NCBI GenBank assembly: GCA_023137005.1 | Contig: JAGLQE010000310.1 | Span: 1 to 5,339, forward strand | From: Thermoplasmata archaeon | GTDB taxonomy: Archaea > Thermoplasmatota > Thermoplasmata > SG8-5 > JAGLSY01 | Reading direction: 5' to 3' | DNA length: 5,339 bases | Part shown: positions 1 to 5,339 of the stretch, in pieces | How positions within the stretch are numbered: the stretch's first letter is position 1 | How the letters are laid out: each line of letters opens with the position of its first letter | Made by a program: the position numbers and the translations under genes | Notes under the pieces: model-generated | Told to the model about the DNA's origin: nothing | What the model saw: the letters and a program-made list of their open reading frames with translations, nothing else | Databases searched by the model: none

Positions 1-724
1 TGGATTTGCCGGTGTGGCTCCGGAAGCAACCGTGGAATCACACGCACCCTTGGGAACAGGAGACTGGGCCACCATGAACGCCAACGGCTGTGTGGTCATC
101 AGTAACAGCTGGGGTCCGGGTGGAGCACCCGCTGCAAACTATGATTCGGACAGCAACTCCGCAGACGGCATTATGGCAGGAAATGACAACATATTGGTCA
201 TCTTCGCCGCTGGAAACTCAGGTCCTGGACCGCTAACTATCTCCGGTGGAGGTAACTCATGGAACGGATTAAGTGTTGCAGCATCCGAGAACTTCAGGCC
301 AGAGGGATACGCTTCAAGCGATGACCCGAACCAGCTGATAGAGTTCAGTTCAAGGGGTCCAATGACCTCTGGTAGGATAAAGCCTGATATCTCAGCAATA
401 GGAACTGCTGTTTATTCAACAAAGCCGCATGACGGGCCATATGATGAATACAGTGATATTTACAGAGAAACCCTCGTAGATATATACGGACCAGATGGAA
501 CCGCAGATTACATCGAGATGAGCGGAACATCCATGGCTTGTCCGCATGTTGCAGGACACATCGGTCTGGTAAATCAGTACCTCAGAGACATCGATGGAAT
601 GGCAAGCCCGAACAGAGCTCTTATCAAGGGCATCATCTTGAACGGTGCAATTGACATGGGCTACGGATACCCGAACTACCAGTCTGGCTGGGGACGTATC
701 AATATAAAGAACTCCCTGATACCA
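1..724 (+). other. Peptidase S8 catalytic domain, C-terminal part
   Basis: This is the catalytic module of the protease, residues up to about 237. Order of motifs: GVAPEATV (core strand after the missing His helix), ISNSWG, FAAGNSG (Asn68 forms the oxyanion hole), SENFRP, FSSRGP, RIKPDISAIG, GTSMACPHVAG (Ser173) and SGWGRIN at the domain end. From memory of the family, the sequence from AGNSGP through SENFRP to FSSRGP closely parallels the alkaline protease KP-43 group. That group also has a stretch of extra residues between 'KPD..APGT' and 'GTSMA', matching residues 136-168 here. One deviation: Ile129 stands where 'APG' normally has Pro. Asp and His of the triad lie left of the window. Confidence 0.95.
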
Positions 725-3700
725 GATGCACCAAGGACCAACCTGTGGGCAGAGGGAAACCTCGCTACTGGCCAAACATGGGACTTCGAGACACAGCTCA
801 TAGCTGACGGAGCAGGCGCGGATGTATTGAACGTAGAGTCTGACCGTGTACCACTGAAGGTCATGCTCAACTGGGATATGCCATCGGGATCTGCCATGAG
901 TAACGACTATGATCTGGAAGTAGTATCACCAACCGGTGTTGTCTACAAGGGTAACTGTTTCGAGCAGGATGGAGACAATGATGATTGGTCACATCCAAAC
1001 CCAACAACAACAACCTGGGATGACTTTGGATCACCAACTACCCTGCCATATGGTTTCAACTATGACACGAACAACGACAATACCGATGACATAAACAATG
1101 TTGAGGCAGTCTTTATCGAGAGGCCAGAGCTTGGAATTTGGACAGTTACTGTAGACAGTGACAGCACACCAAATGCACCTAACTTCGCAGTTACATGGGG
1201 CGCAGACACTGGACCTATCCTGAACTACAAGGTAGAGGCTTCGACCGACTACCCAACCATCTTCAGCTGTGCACAGGGCGGAACATCCATGTTCCCCTTC
1301 GAGATACTGAACTTTGGAACAAATCCAGACAGTATCCAGTTCACACACGATGCAGATGCAGACCTGTCTGTCTCATTCTCAGAGGCAAGCCCACTTAGCT
1401 TGGCTCCCAATGCAGACAGTGACATAGTCATGACCGTTACGGCATCAGGCGCTGCGACAGTTGGTGTACACAAATTCACCATCACCGCATTGTCACTGAA
1501 TGATCCGAGCTCACCACCATCTCAGGATCACATCGATGTCACTGTAGAGGTTTTGGCCGAAGCATTGCCACTCACCTATCAGGTGACAACCAATGATATG
1601 TCACAGTATGGACCTTCTGTTGTTGCGTTCGAAGATCAGTTTGGAACAGACCATGTGATCATCGCTTACGCCTCAGAAGAGCAGTTGAATAACGGTAACA
1701 GGGTTTACATGAAACACACGACCGATGATCTGACCGTAGGCGGTTCGATCAATTGGGATGTTAGGGCATGTAGCGACAACTCTGACGGTCCGGGAGACAT
1801 AAGGATATCTCACATGACAAGCGGAACCTACCAGGACAGGGTATTCATATCCTGGAGTGGCTGGGATCCAACCGACTTTTCAGATTGGAACGGTGCCTGG
1901 TCATGGGTATCATGGGCAGATCCGCCATATACCAGCTGGAATCCAGTTGAGGTATTCACCGACGCAGACAATGTAGCTGGTGACGATACTTTCAGGATGA
2001 CCATGACCGCTACAAGTGGTGCAAATGACCAGGTCATGTTCCTTGTTGAGAGTAACTGGTATGTGAATGAGAACCTAGCAGGTGTCGATACCTTTGGTAA
2101 GCTTTCCACAAATGGTGGCGTATCATGGGGTGGAGAGATGCAGGTTTCACCGGGAGATGGTAACTACTACTTCTTCCCGAACGCTTTCACTGACCATAAT
2201 GATAATATCATCTGTAACTACTACTGGAGAACACCATTAGGTACGGACAGGGATCTTTGTTACAACTACTGGGACGGAAGTGCATGGGCACCAGCTGGCG
2301 CCTATTATTCCATTCTGGACACAACAGATAACTGTATGTTCCCATCAGGAACCTCAACACTTGAGGGGCCTGGCGGTACCAACAGATTGTATAACTTCTT
2401 CACGAGGGCTACAACATCTGATTCTCCAAAGGATGGATATGTTCTGTGGGCTGACACCGATGGTGGATACCCGACTATTGCTACAGACTGGAACGGACCA
2501 TACGAGGTCCATCCAGACATAGGTGGTACAACAACATCTGACTCCAACTATCCTGACAGGCCGATCCTCGATGTCGATGCCACCTTTAATGGCGTTGATT
2601 GGTATATCTGGCCACAGTATCTGGAATCACAGGAGGACTATAACCCGTACGGCGTGTACAATATCCACAACACAGTATCTGATGATGGTTTCACAACAAT
2701 GAAGGAACTGAACCTCATAACCGCGGATGCATACGTCAAGAACCACCAAGTAGGTGACGCACTTGGCGAATACATGTATGAGACATATAACTCATACAGC
2801 GGTAACCTGGAAACTGGAAACATGGATGTTTGGTTAAAGGTCTACAGGTATGACTGGATCAATGAAGCAGACACATATGGACCAGACACTTCCATGGTCG
2901 GTTGTACACCAGACCCTGTTGGAGAAGGATGGACCATAGACATACAGGCAAACATTGATGATATGTCATCTGGTTTCAGCGACATCGCTGCAGCAGAATG
3001 GTGCAGGGGAGATACTCCTGCAGGACCATGGTTTGCAATGACCGCACTTGATGGCACATTCGACAGTGCAACAGAGAGTGTGATTGCATCAACCAACACA
3101 GGTGGCTGGGGAATAGGATTCCACACTATCTGGGTTCGCGGACAGGACGCAGCATTGCCAACAGGTAACTGGGGTAATGCAGTGAACGGAACTGTTGAGG
3201 TGAAGGACATAACCGAGGCTCCACAAGTTGAAGTAATTGATCTTGGTCTTGGACCAATTGAGGACAGTAGCGGAACGATCGTAATAGACTGGACTGCCAC
3301 TGATCTTGAGGACAACAATGAAGACCTGTTCATAACCATTGACTACTGGGACGGAGCTGGTTGGGTCAATATCGAGAACTATGATAATACATTGAACGCA
3401 GCTTCTGGTACTAGCTCATATAACTGGAACACCGCACCACTGATCAATGCAGCTGACTTCATGGTCAGGGTAATTGCTGAGGACAGCAGTACGAAGACCG
3501 GCGAAGATGTTAGTGAGTATTTCTCAATGGATAATCCTGCCGTCAGGCAGTGGCACTTCCAGGTTCAGTCAACCGGAGCGAATATGGACTTGAACTTGAA
3601 TCCTGTGGAGACCGAACCAAAGGAGACCAGCTCATTGGGAATTCCAGGAACTGGAGCTATCCTCATAGACACATGGGAGACCACCGATGAGACCTTTACA

Positions 3701-5083
3701 GACCAGGCAATTGACGGCCTATGGACATTCGATGTCTATGGATACATGTCAGCAGCCGGAACATCTGGAAGGCTCTTTGCAAAGGTATTCTCATCATCGA
3801 ATATGGTCACACCAATTGACACGACCATAAACGATGACACTGATGTCACAGACACCAGTGCCTTGTACACATGGACAGATACCTTAGCTGGTGGAATAAC
3901 CAATGGGGACAATATCGTCATTGAGATCTGGCTGGATGTTACAACTGGTGGAGGAAGTGGATCAGGATCAACCCTGAACCCGGACTTCACCTCAGGTGCA
4001 GCACCCTGGACATTCGTTGCATGGGATGACCCATCAGGAACTCCTGTTGGTGATGGTACTGGCGGATATGCTGAGATAACCCTGATCGATTCTAATGCAG
4101 GTGGACCAGCAGTGGAAGAGACAGTTTCCGGATACTGGGAACAGTCCTTCACCACGGCAAGCGCACCAGGTTCAGCAAATCTGAACTTTGACTGGAGTGT
4201 CATGAGCATTGGCGTGGGCGACAGTAATATGAACGCCCAGGTCTTCATCGACACATCAGCCGGAGCACCAAGCAATATGGTGTGGGACAGTGGAACCATA
4301 TCTGCAATATCTGGTTGGACCTCTGTAGGACCTATCGACGTTAGTGGATCTGTAAACGCAGCCACAACGTACTACCTGAAGATAGCCTTCAAGGACACGG
4401 ACCTTGCAAAGAATGAAGTAAGCAGGATCATGGGTTACGACAATATTATCCTCAACTATGATACACCAGCACCGACCTTCCAGATGGAGTTCGACTTCAG
4501 TCAGACATCATCCAAGGTACTGCCATCTATCGTAGGCGGAGTAGCACCTTCAGCCTTTGATATACCCACTGGTGGAGCAGGAGTCGGAGAATGGATATTC
4601 GTATCCTTCCCGGTAGCTGTAACTGGTGATGTTGAAGCTATCTTCGACGACACAACATTCGGCGACGGAGACACAACATGGGACATCATCATGTGGTACG
4701 ATCCAGCAGACCTAACGAACCATTGGAAATCCTTTAACAGGGATTATGGTGGAGCAGTAACATTACCTGCTTCCGTCAATAACCAAATGGGATTCTGGGT
4801 AAGGCTAGATACAGCAGGAAGTGAACTGACCGTAGGAATGGGTGCTGAGCCCGCCGGAACAACCATCTCATTAGTAGCGGGATGGAACATGGTTGGATAT
4901 CCATCACAGGCTGAGACCTTCACAGCTGGAGAGCTCACTGCCAATATCGAAGTGGATATGGTCGAGCACTACGACAGTGGAGCAGCCTACGACATCACCA
5001 CGATGCCGGCAGGAGATGCATTCCTGAGAGGCGAAGCCTACTGGATACACTGTACTGCGGACTACAACTGGGTAATACCATAA
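1..5083 (+). CDS. Secreted multi-domain subtilisin-like (S8, KP-43-like) serine protease, 5'-truncated
   Basis: The reading frame is open from the left edge (first whole codon at 2, reading GFAGVAPEATV) to TAA at 5081. The GTG at 14 is an internal Val of the subtilase 'GVAP' strand and not a start, so the real start lies upstream. The protein hydrolyses peptide bonds outside the cell. Seen directly: the ISNSWG strand (nt 98-115), FAAGNSG with oxyanion Asn68 (nt 203-223), SSRGP and RIKPD, and GTSMACPHVAG with nucleophile Ser173 (nt 530-532). The catalytic Asp and His, signal peptide and propeptide must be off the edge. After the catalytic domain come a KP-43-type jelly-roll, Ig-like modules, a propeller-like region, a split beta-sandwich and a tandem C-terminal domain, about 1,450 residues in all, far more than simple subtilases carry. 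Arg codons are nearly all AGG/AGA. The protein is rich in Asp and poor in Lys/Arg, and has 11 Cys. No C-terminal transmembrane segment is visible, so attachment, if any, is not by a C-terminal helix. The protease assignment is very secure; the substrate is unknown. Confidence 0.96.
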   Translation, partial: GFAGVAPEATVESHAPLGTGDWATMNANGCVVISNSWGPGGAPAANYDSDSNSADGIMAGNDNILVIFAAGNSGPGPLTISGGGNSWNGLSVAASENFRPEGYASSDDPNQLIEFSSRGPMTSGRIKPDISAIGTAVYSTKPHDGPYDEYSDIYRETLVDIYGPDGTADYIEMSGTSMACPHVAGHIGLVNQYLRDIDGMASPNRALIKGIILNGAIDMGYGYPNYQSGWGRINIKNSLIPDAPRTNLWAEGNLATGQTWDFETQLIADGAGADVLNVESDRVPLKVMLNWDMPSGSAMSNDYDLEVVSPTGVVYKGNCFEQDGDNDDWSHPNPTTTTWDDFGSPTTLPYGFNYDTNNDNTDDINNVEAVFIERPELGIWTVTVDSDSTPNAPNFAVTWGADTGPILNYKVEASTDYPTIFSCAQGGTSMFPFEILNFGTNPDSIQFTHDADADLSVSFSEASPLSLAPNADSDIVMTVTASGAATVGVHKFTITALSLNDPSSPPSQDHIDVTVEVLAEALPLTYQVTTNDMSQYGPSVVAFEDQFGTDHVIIAYASEEQLNNGNRVYMKHTTDDLTVGGSINWDVRACSDNSDGPGDIRISHMTSGTYQDRVFISWSGWDPTDFSDWNGAWSWVSWADPPYTSWNPVEVFTDADNVAGDDTFRMTMTATSGANDQVMFLVESNWYVNENLAGVDTFGKLSTNGGVSWGGEMQVSPGDGNYYFFPNAFTDHNDNIICNYYWRTPLGTDRDLCYNYWDGSAWAPAGAYYSILDTTDNCMFPSGTSTLEGPGGTNRLYNFFTRATTSDSPKDGYVLWADTDGGYPTIATDWNGPYEVHPDIGGTTTSDSNYPDRPILDVDATFNGVDWYIWPQYLESQEDYNPYGVYNIHNTVSDDGFTTMKELNLITADAYVKNHQVGDALGEYMYETYNSYSGNLETGNMDVWLKVYRYDWINEADTYGPDTSMVGCTPDPVGEGWTIDIQANIDDMSSGFSDIAAAEWCRGDTPAGPWFAMTALDGTFDSATESVIASTNTGGWGIGFHTIWVRGQDAALPTGNWGNAVNGTVEVKDITEAPQVEVIDLGLGPIEDSSGTIVIDWTATDLEDNNEDLFITIDYWDGAGWVNIENYDNTLNAASGTSSYNWNTAPLINAADFMVRVIAEDSSTKTGEDVSEYFSMDNPAVRQWHFQVQSTGANMDLNLNPVETEPKETSSLGIPGTGAILIDTWETTDETFTDQAIDGLWTFDVYGYMSAAGTSGRLFAKVFSSSNMVTPIDTTINDDTDVTDTSALYTWTDTLAGGITNGDNIVIEIWLDVTTGGGSGSGSTLNPDFTSGAAPWTFVAWDDPSGTPVGDGTGGYAEITLIDSNAGGPAVEETVSGYWEQSFTTASAPGSANLNFDWSVMSIGVGDSNMNAQVFIDTSAGAPSNMVWDSGTISAISGWTSVGPIDVSGSVNAATTYYLKIAFKDTDLAKNEVSRIMGYDNIILNYDTPAPTFQMEFDFSQTSSKVLPSIVGGVAPSAFDIPTGGAGVGEWIFVSFPVAVTGDVEAIFDDTTFGDGDTTWDIIMWYDPADLTNHWKSFNRDYGGAVTLPASVNNQMGFWVRLDTAGSELTVGMGAEPAGTTISLVAGWNMVGYPSQAETFTAGELTANIEVDMVEHYDSGAAYDITTMPAGDAFLRGEAYWIHCTADYNWVIP
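740..1204 (+). other. KP-43-type C-terminal beta jelly-roll domain
   Basis: Residues about 243-397. The strand pattern LKVMLNWDMP, NDYDLEVVSPTG, VYKGN, NNVEAVFIERPELGIWTVTV and NFAVTW is the one I recall from the jelly-roll that follows the catalytic domain in KP-43 subtilases, where it packs on the protease and helps stability. The loop between VYKGN and NNVE is longer than usual here. It is Asp/Asn/Thr-rich, including DTNNDNTDD at residues 351-359, which resembles a DxNxDxxxD calcium loop. Calcium binding is inference. Confidence 0.8.
1223..1564 (+). other. Ig/NEW3-like beta-sandwich module
   Basis: Residues about 404-517. The region runs from YPTIFSCAQGGTSMFPFEI through 'N-F-G-T-N-P-D-S' to SLAPNADSDIVMTVTA, then VGVHKFTITA and DVTVEV. 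This is the usual order of an extracellular Ig-like module of the NEW3/CARDB type (hydrophobic strand, 'N.G' turn, 'V.V..S', 'G.H.F.I.A.S', closing strand). It is probably a spacer or binding module. The exact family cannot be fixed by eye. Confidence 0.6.
1565..2863 (+). repeat. Beta-propeller-like region (seven degenerate strand-pair repeats, one Asp-box)
   Basis: Residues about 518-950. Hydrophobic first strands recur at residues 546 (DHVIIAYAS), 609 (RVFISWSG), 673 (QVMFLVES), 731 (NIICNYYW), 791 (RLYNFFTR), 861 (VDWYIWPQ) and 918 (GEYMYETY), spaced 57-70. Each is followed by a second strand and turn: residues 564 (VYMKHTTDD), 629 (WSWVSWADPP), 694 (FGKLSTNGGVSW), 748 (LCYNYWDGSAW), 809 (YVLWADTDGG), 882 (YNIHNTVSDD) and 939 (VWLKVYRYDW). 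STNGGVSW at residues 698-705 fits the sialidase Asp-box S-x-D-x-G-x-x-W with Asn for Asp. This suggests a six- or seven-bladed propeller of sialidase/BNR type. I see no sialidase active-site arginine triad, so a binding rather than enzymatic role is more likely. Confidence 0.6.
2864..3541 (+). other. Two Ig/Fn3-like modules
   Basis: Residues about 951-1068 and 1069-1176. Module 1 starts at DTSMVGCTPDP, has 'IAAAEWCRGD' and ends with GFHTIWVRGQDA and GNWGN, the typical closing motif of extracellular Ig modules in prokaryotic surface proteins ('G.HT.YVRG.DAAGNWG'). Cys964 and Cys997 sit in this module and could form a disulfide. Module 2 has SGTIVIDWTATDLED, IDYWDGAGWVNI and the closing strand FMVRVIAEDSS, an Fn3-like pattern often found in modular secreted proteases. 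Boundaries are approximate. Confidence 0.6.
3542..4534 (+). other. Beta-sandwich domain apparently split by a nested jelly-roll insertion
   Basis: Residues about 1177-1507. The outer domain opens with RQWHFQVQS, continues with LWTFDVYGYM, GRLFAKVFSS and NIVIEIWLDVT, and appears to finish only at TFQMEFDFSQTSSKVLPS (from residue 1488). Between these lie a Gly/Ser linker (residues 1312-1320, GGGSGSGST) and about 165 residues beginning LNPDFTSGAAPWTFVAWDD. These include WEQSFTT, ANLNFDWSVMS, NAQVFIDTS and the closing YDNIILNYD, a pattern like a galactose-binding/CBM jelly-roll. The insertion reading is inference; three sequential domains remain possible. Confidence 0.5.
4535..5080 (+). repeat. 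C-terminal tandem half-domains ending in the GWNMVGYPS module
   Basis: Residues about 1508-1689. Half 1 has GEWIFVSFPV (1525), TWDIIMWYDPA (1555) and MGFWVRLDTAGSELTV (1592). Half 2 has AGWNMVGYPSQ (1622), EVDMVEHYDSG (1646) and GEAYWIHCTADYNWVIP (1673) at the very end. The order 'x-W-x-x-V-[SG]-[FY]-P', then '[IM][MV]-x-x-YD', then '[FY]W-[VI]-x-x-TA' is the same in both, so this looks like an old duplication about 97 residues apart. Similar terminal modules occur, to my recollection, on large secreted proteins of uncultured Thermoplasmatota. A role in surface retention or sorting is a guess. No hydrophobic helix follows. Confidence 0.6.
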
Positions 5084-5107
5084 GTCTAGGTGAACCAAAC
5101 AAGTAAT

Positions 5108-5152
5108 GAGAGAGTCTTCGGGCTCTCTCCCTTTTACCTTTTTATATTTTTT
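5108..5152 (+). terminator. Intrinsic-type terminator of the protease gene
   Basis: A 9-bp stem pairs 5108-5116 (GAGAGAGTC) with 5121-5129 (GGCTCTCTC), closed by a C(UUCG)G tetraloop at 5117-5120. It is followed by a T-rich run to 5152. The one imperfect pair is G.U if transcribed from the + strand but C.A from the - strand, so it belongs to the protease transcript. It starts 25 nt after the stop codon. U-rich tracts alone terminate archaeal RNA polymerase, so the hairpin may mainly protect the 3' end. Confidence 0.8.
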
Positions 5153-5181
5153 GTTGATCACTGTTAGGTTTAGCTAAAACT

Positions 5182-5200
5182 CCCCGCCCTTCTGACGGGG
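5182..5200 (-). terminator. Strong GC hairpin, better paired on the - strand
   Basis: Seven base pairs join 5182-5188 and 5194-5200 around a 5-nt loop. On the - strand the stem is CCCCGTC/GGCGGGG with one U.G pair; on the + strand the same position is a C.A mismatch. On the - strand it is followed by AGTTTT. It could terminate a leftward transcript from beyond the right edge. It also looks like the terminal hairpin near the right end of IS200/IS605-family elements, whose last stem is often a C-rich/G-rich one of this kind. Which of the two applies cannot be decided here. Confidence 0.5.
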
Positions 5201-5204
5201 TTTC

Positions 5205-5238
5205 ATTACGCCCTTCGCAAAATCTCGCGATGGGTAAT
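5205..5238 (-). other. Compound hairpin next to the GC hairpin; candidate omega-RNA/IS605 end segment
   Basis: Outer arms ATTAC (5205-5209) and GTAAT (5234-5238) pair, continue after one bulged base through CC/GG (5211-5212 with 5232-5233), and enclose an inner stem TCGC (5215-5218) with GCGA (5227-5230) around an 8-nt loop. Only 4 nt separate it from the hairpin at 5182-5200. Two adjacent hairpins, read on the - strand, recall the 3' scaffold of the guide RNA that overlaps tnpB ends in IS605/IS607 elements. No TnpB coding sequence is visible, so this is a weak call. Confidence 0.35.
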
Positions 5239-5244
5239 CTCTCT

Positions 5245-5275
5245 GCTAATACATCTTGTCACTCGCTAATTCATC
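5245..5275. repeat. Imperfect 11-bp direct repeat, 20-bp period
   Basis: GCTAATACATC (5245-5255) and GCTAATTCATC (5265-5275) differ at one base and start exactly 20 bp apart, about two helical turns. The spacing would suit a dimeric DNA-binding protein, but chance or a remnant of an element end is equally possible. Confidence 0.35.
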
Positions 5276-5289
5276 AATAACAGTACCCT

Positions 5290-5335
5290 GAATCTCAGCA
5301 GAGCTGAGCTTTCAGAATCTCGGCAAGCCGAGCTT
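5290..5335. repeat. Two tandem imperfect palindromes with a compensatory change
   Basis: Unit 1 (from 5290) contains stem CTCAGC/GCTGAG (5294-5299 with 5303-5308, loop AGA). Unit 2 (from 5315) contains CTCGGC/GCCGAG (5319-5324 with 5327-5332, 2-base loop, which would have to open the end pair). Both begin GAATCTC and end GAGCTT, and share the same T x C mismatch flanked by an AA/TT extension. One stem pair is A-T in unit 1 and G-C in unit 2. Units start 25 bp apart, and the array may continue past the right edge. It could be a REP-like repeat, part of a structured RNA, or part of a mobile-element end. Confidence 0.55.
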
Positions 5336-5339
5336 CGCC

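Noticed and set aside
14..16. GTG as translation start of the protease
   Set aside because: It encodes the Val of the conserved 'GVAP' core strand, the frame is open upstream to the window edge, and a start there would leave out the catalytic Asp and His and the signal peptide.
419..517. Extra 33 residues between the 'KPD' strand and the catalytic Ser as a novel insertion
   Set aside because: KP-43-type subtilases have a comparable insertion at this site as far as I recall, so it supports family assignment and is not a novelty.
3736..4365. Long - strand open frame (209 codons), and other - strand frames across the protease
   Set aside because: They lie fully antisense to well-recognised protein domains, show no family motifs, and their composition is what the reverse of Asp/Gly/Thr-rich coding sequence gives.
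5133..5152. TATA-box-like AAAAAATATAAAAAG on the - strand
   Set aside because: It is the complement of the terminator T-tract; a promoter there would only transcribe antisense into the protease, and no matching upstream element is evident.
5106..5177. 23-codon + strand frame (MRESSGSLPF...) after an AGGTGA sequence
   Set aside because: Its codons are exactly the terminator hairpin and T-tract, which explain the sequence better; the hydrophobic tail is only the T-run translated.
5182..5338. CRISPR array
   Set aside because: The repeats are only two, differ in sequence, and have no regular 30-40 base spacers.
5295..5339. - strand frame entering from the right edge (GEARLAEILKAQLC, then stop)
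   Set aside because: It could be the last 14 residues of a neighbouring gene, but the stretch is made of the two palindromic repeats and is too short to support a coding call.

Overview
The window holds one very long open reading frame on the + strand, already open at the left edge and stopping with TAA at 5081-5083, followed by about 255 bases of non-coding sequence rich in hairpins. The organism is probably an archaeon, and an uncultured Thermoplasmatota / Marine Benthic Group D-like lineage is the best guess. The reasons are arginine coded almost only by AGG/AGA, frequent ATA isoleucine, a U-rich terminator, and a modular secreted protease ending in a 'GWNMVGYPS' domain of a kind I associate with those archaea. 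This placement is inference; no rRNA or taxonomic marker is present.

Layout of the protein (residue 1 = the GTG codon at 14; nucleotide = 3 x residue + 11). The window enters a subtilisin-like (MEROPS S8) catalytic domain just after the region that should carry the catalytic Asp and His. The oxyanion Asn68 and the nucleophile Ser173 are present. Then follow a KP-43-type beta jelly-roll (about 243-397), an Ig/NEW3-like beta-sandwich (404-517), a beta-propeller-like region with seven recurring strand pairs and one clear Asp-box (518-950), two Ig/Fn3-like modules (951-1176), a beta-sandwich that seems to be split by a second inserted jelly-roll (1177-1507), and a C-terminal pair of related half-domains (1508-1689). 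No C-terminal membrane helix or PGF-CTERM-type sorting tail is visible.

The downstream region (5084-5339) contains a strong intrinsic-type terminator with a UUCG tetraloop, and then four further hairpins. Two of them (5182-5200 and 5205-5238) fold as well or better when read on the - strand. They look like the structured end of an IS200/IS605-type element (omega-RNA/right end) or a terminator for a gene arriving from the right. The other two (5290-5335) are tandem copies of one imperfect palindrome with a compensatory base-pair change between them. No complete second gene can be supported.

Functionally, this is a secreted or surface-associated multi-domain endopeptidase. The catalytic head is followed by about 1,450 residues of beta-rich modules that probably bind substrate or cell surface. 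This fits degradation of external protein. The 5' end of the gene (signal peptide, propeptide, Asp and His of the triad, promoter) lies outside the window.
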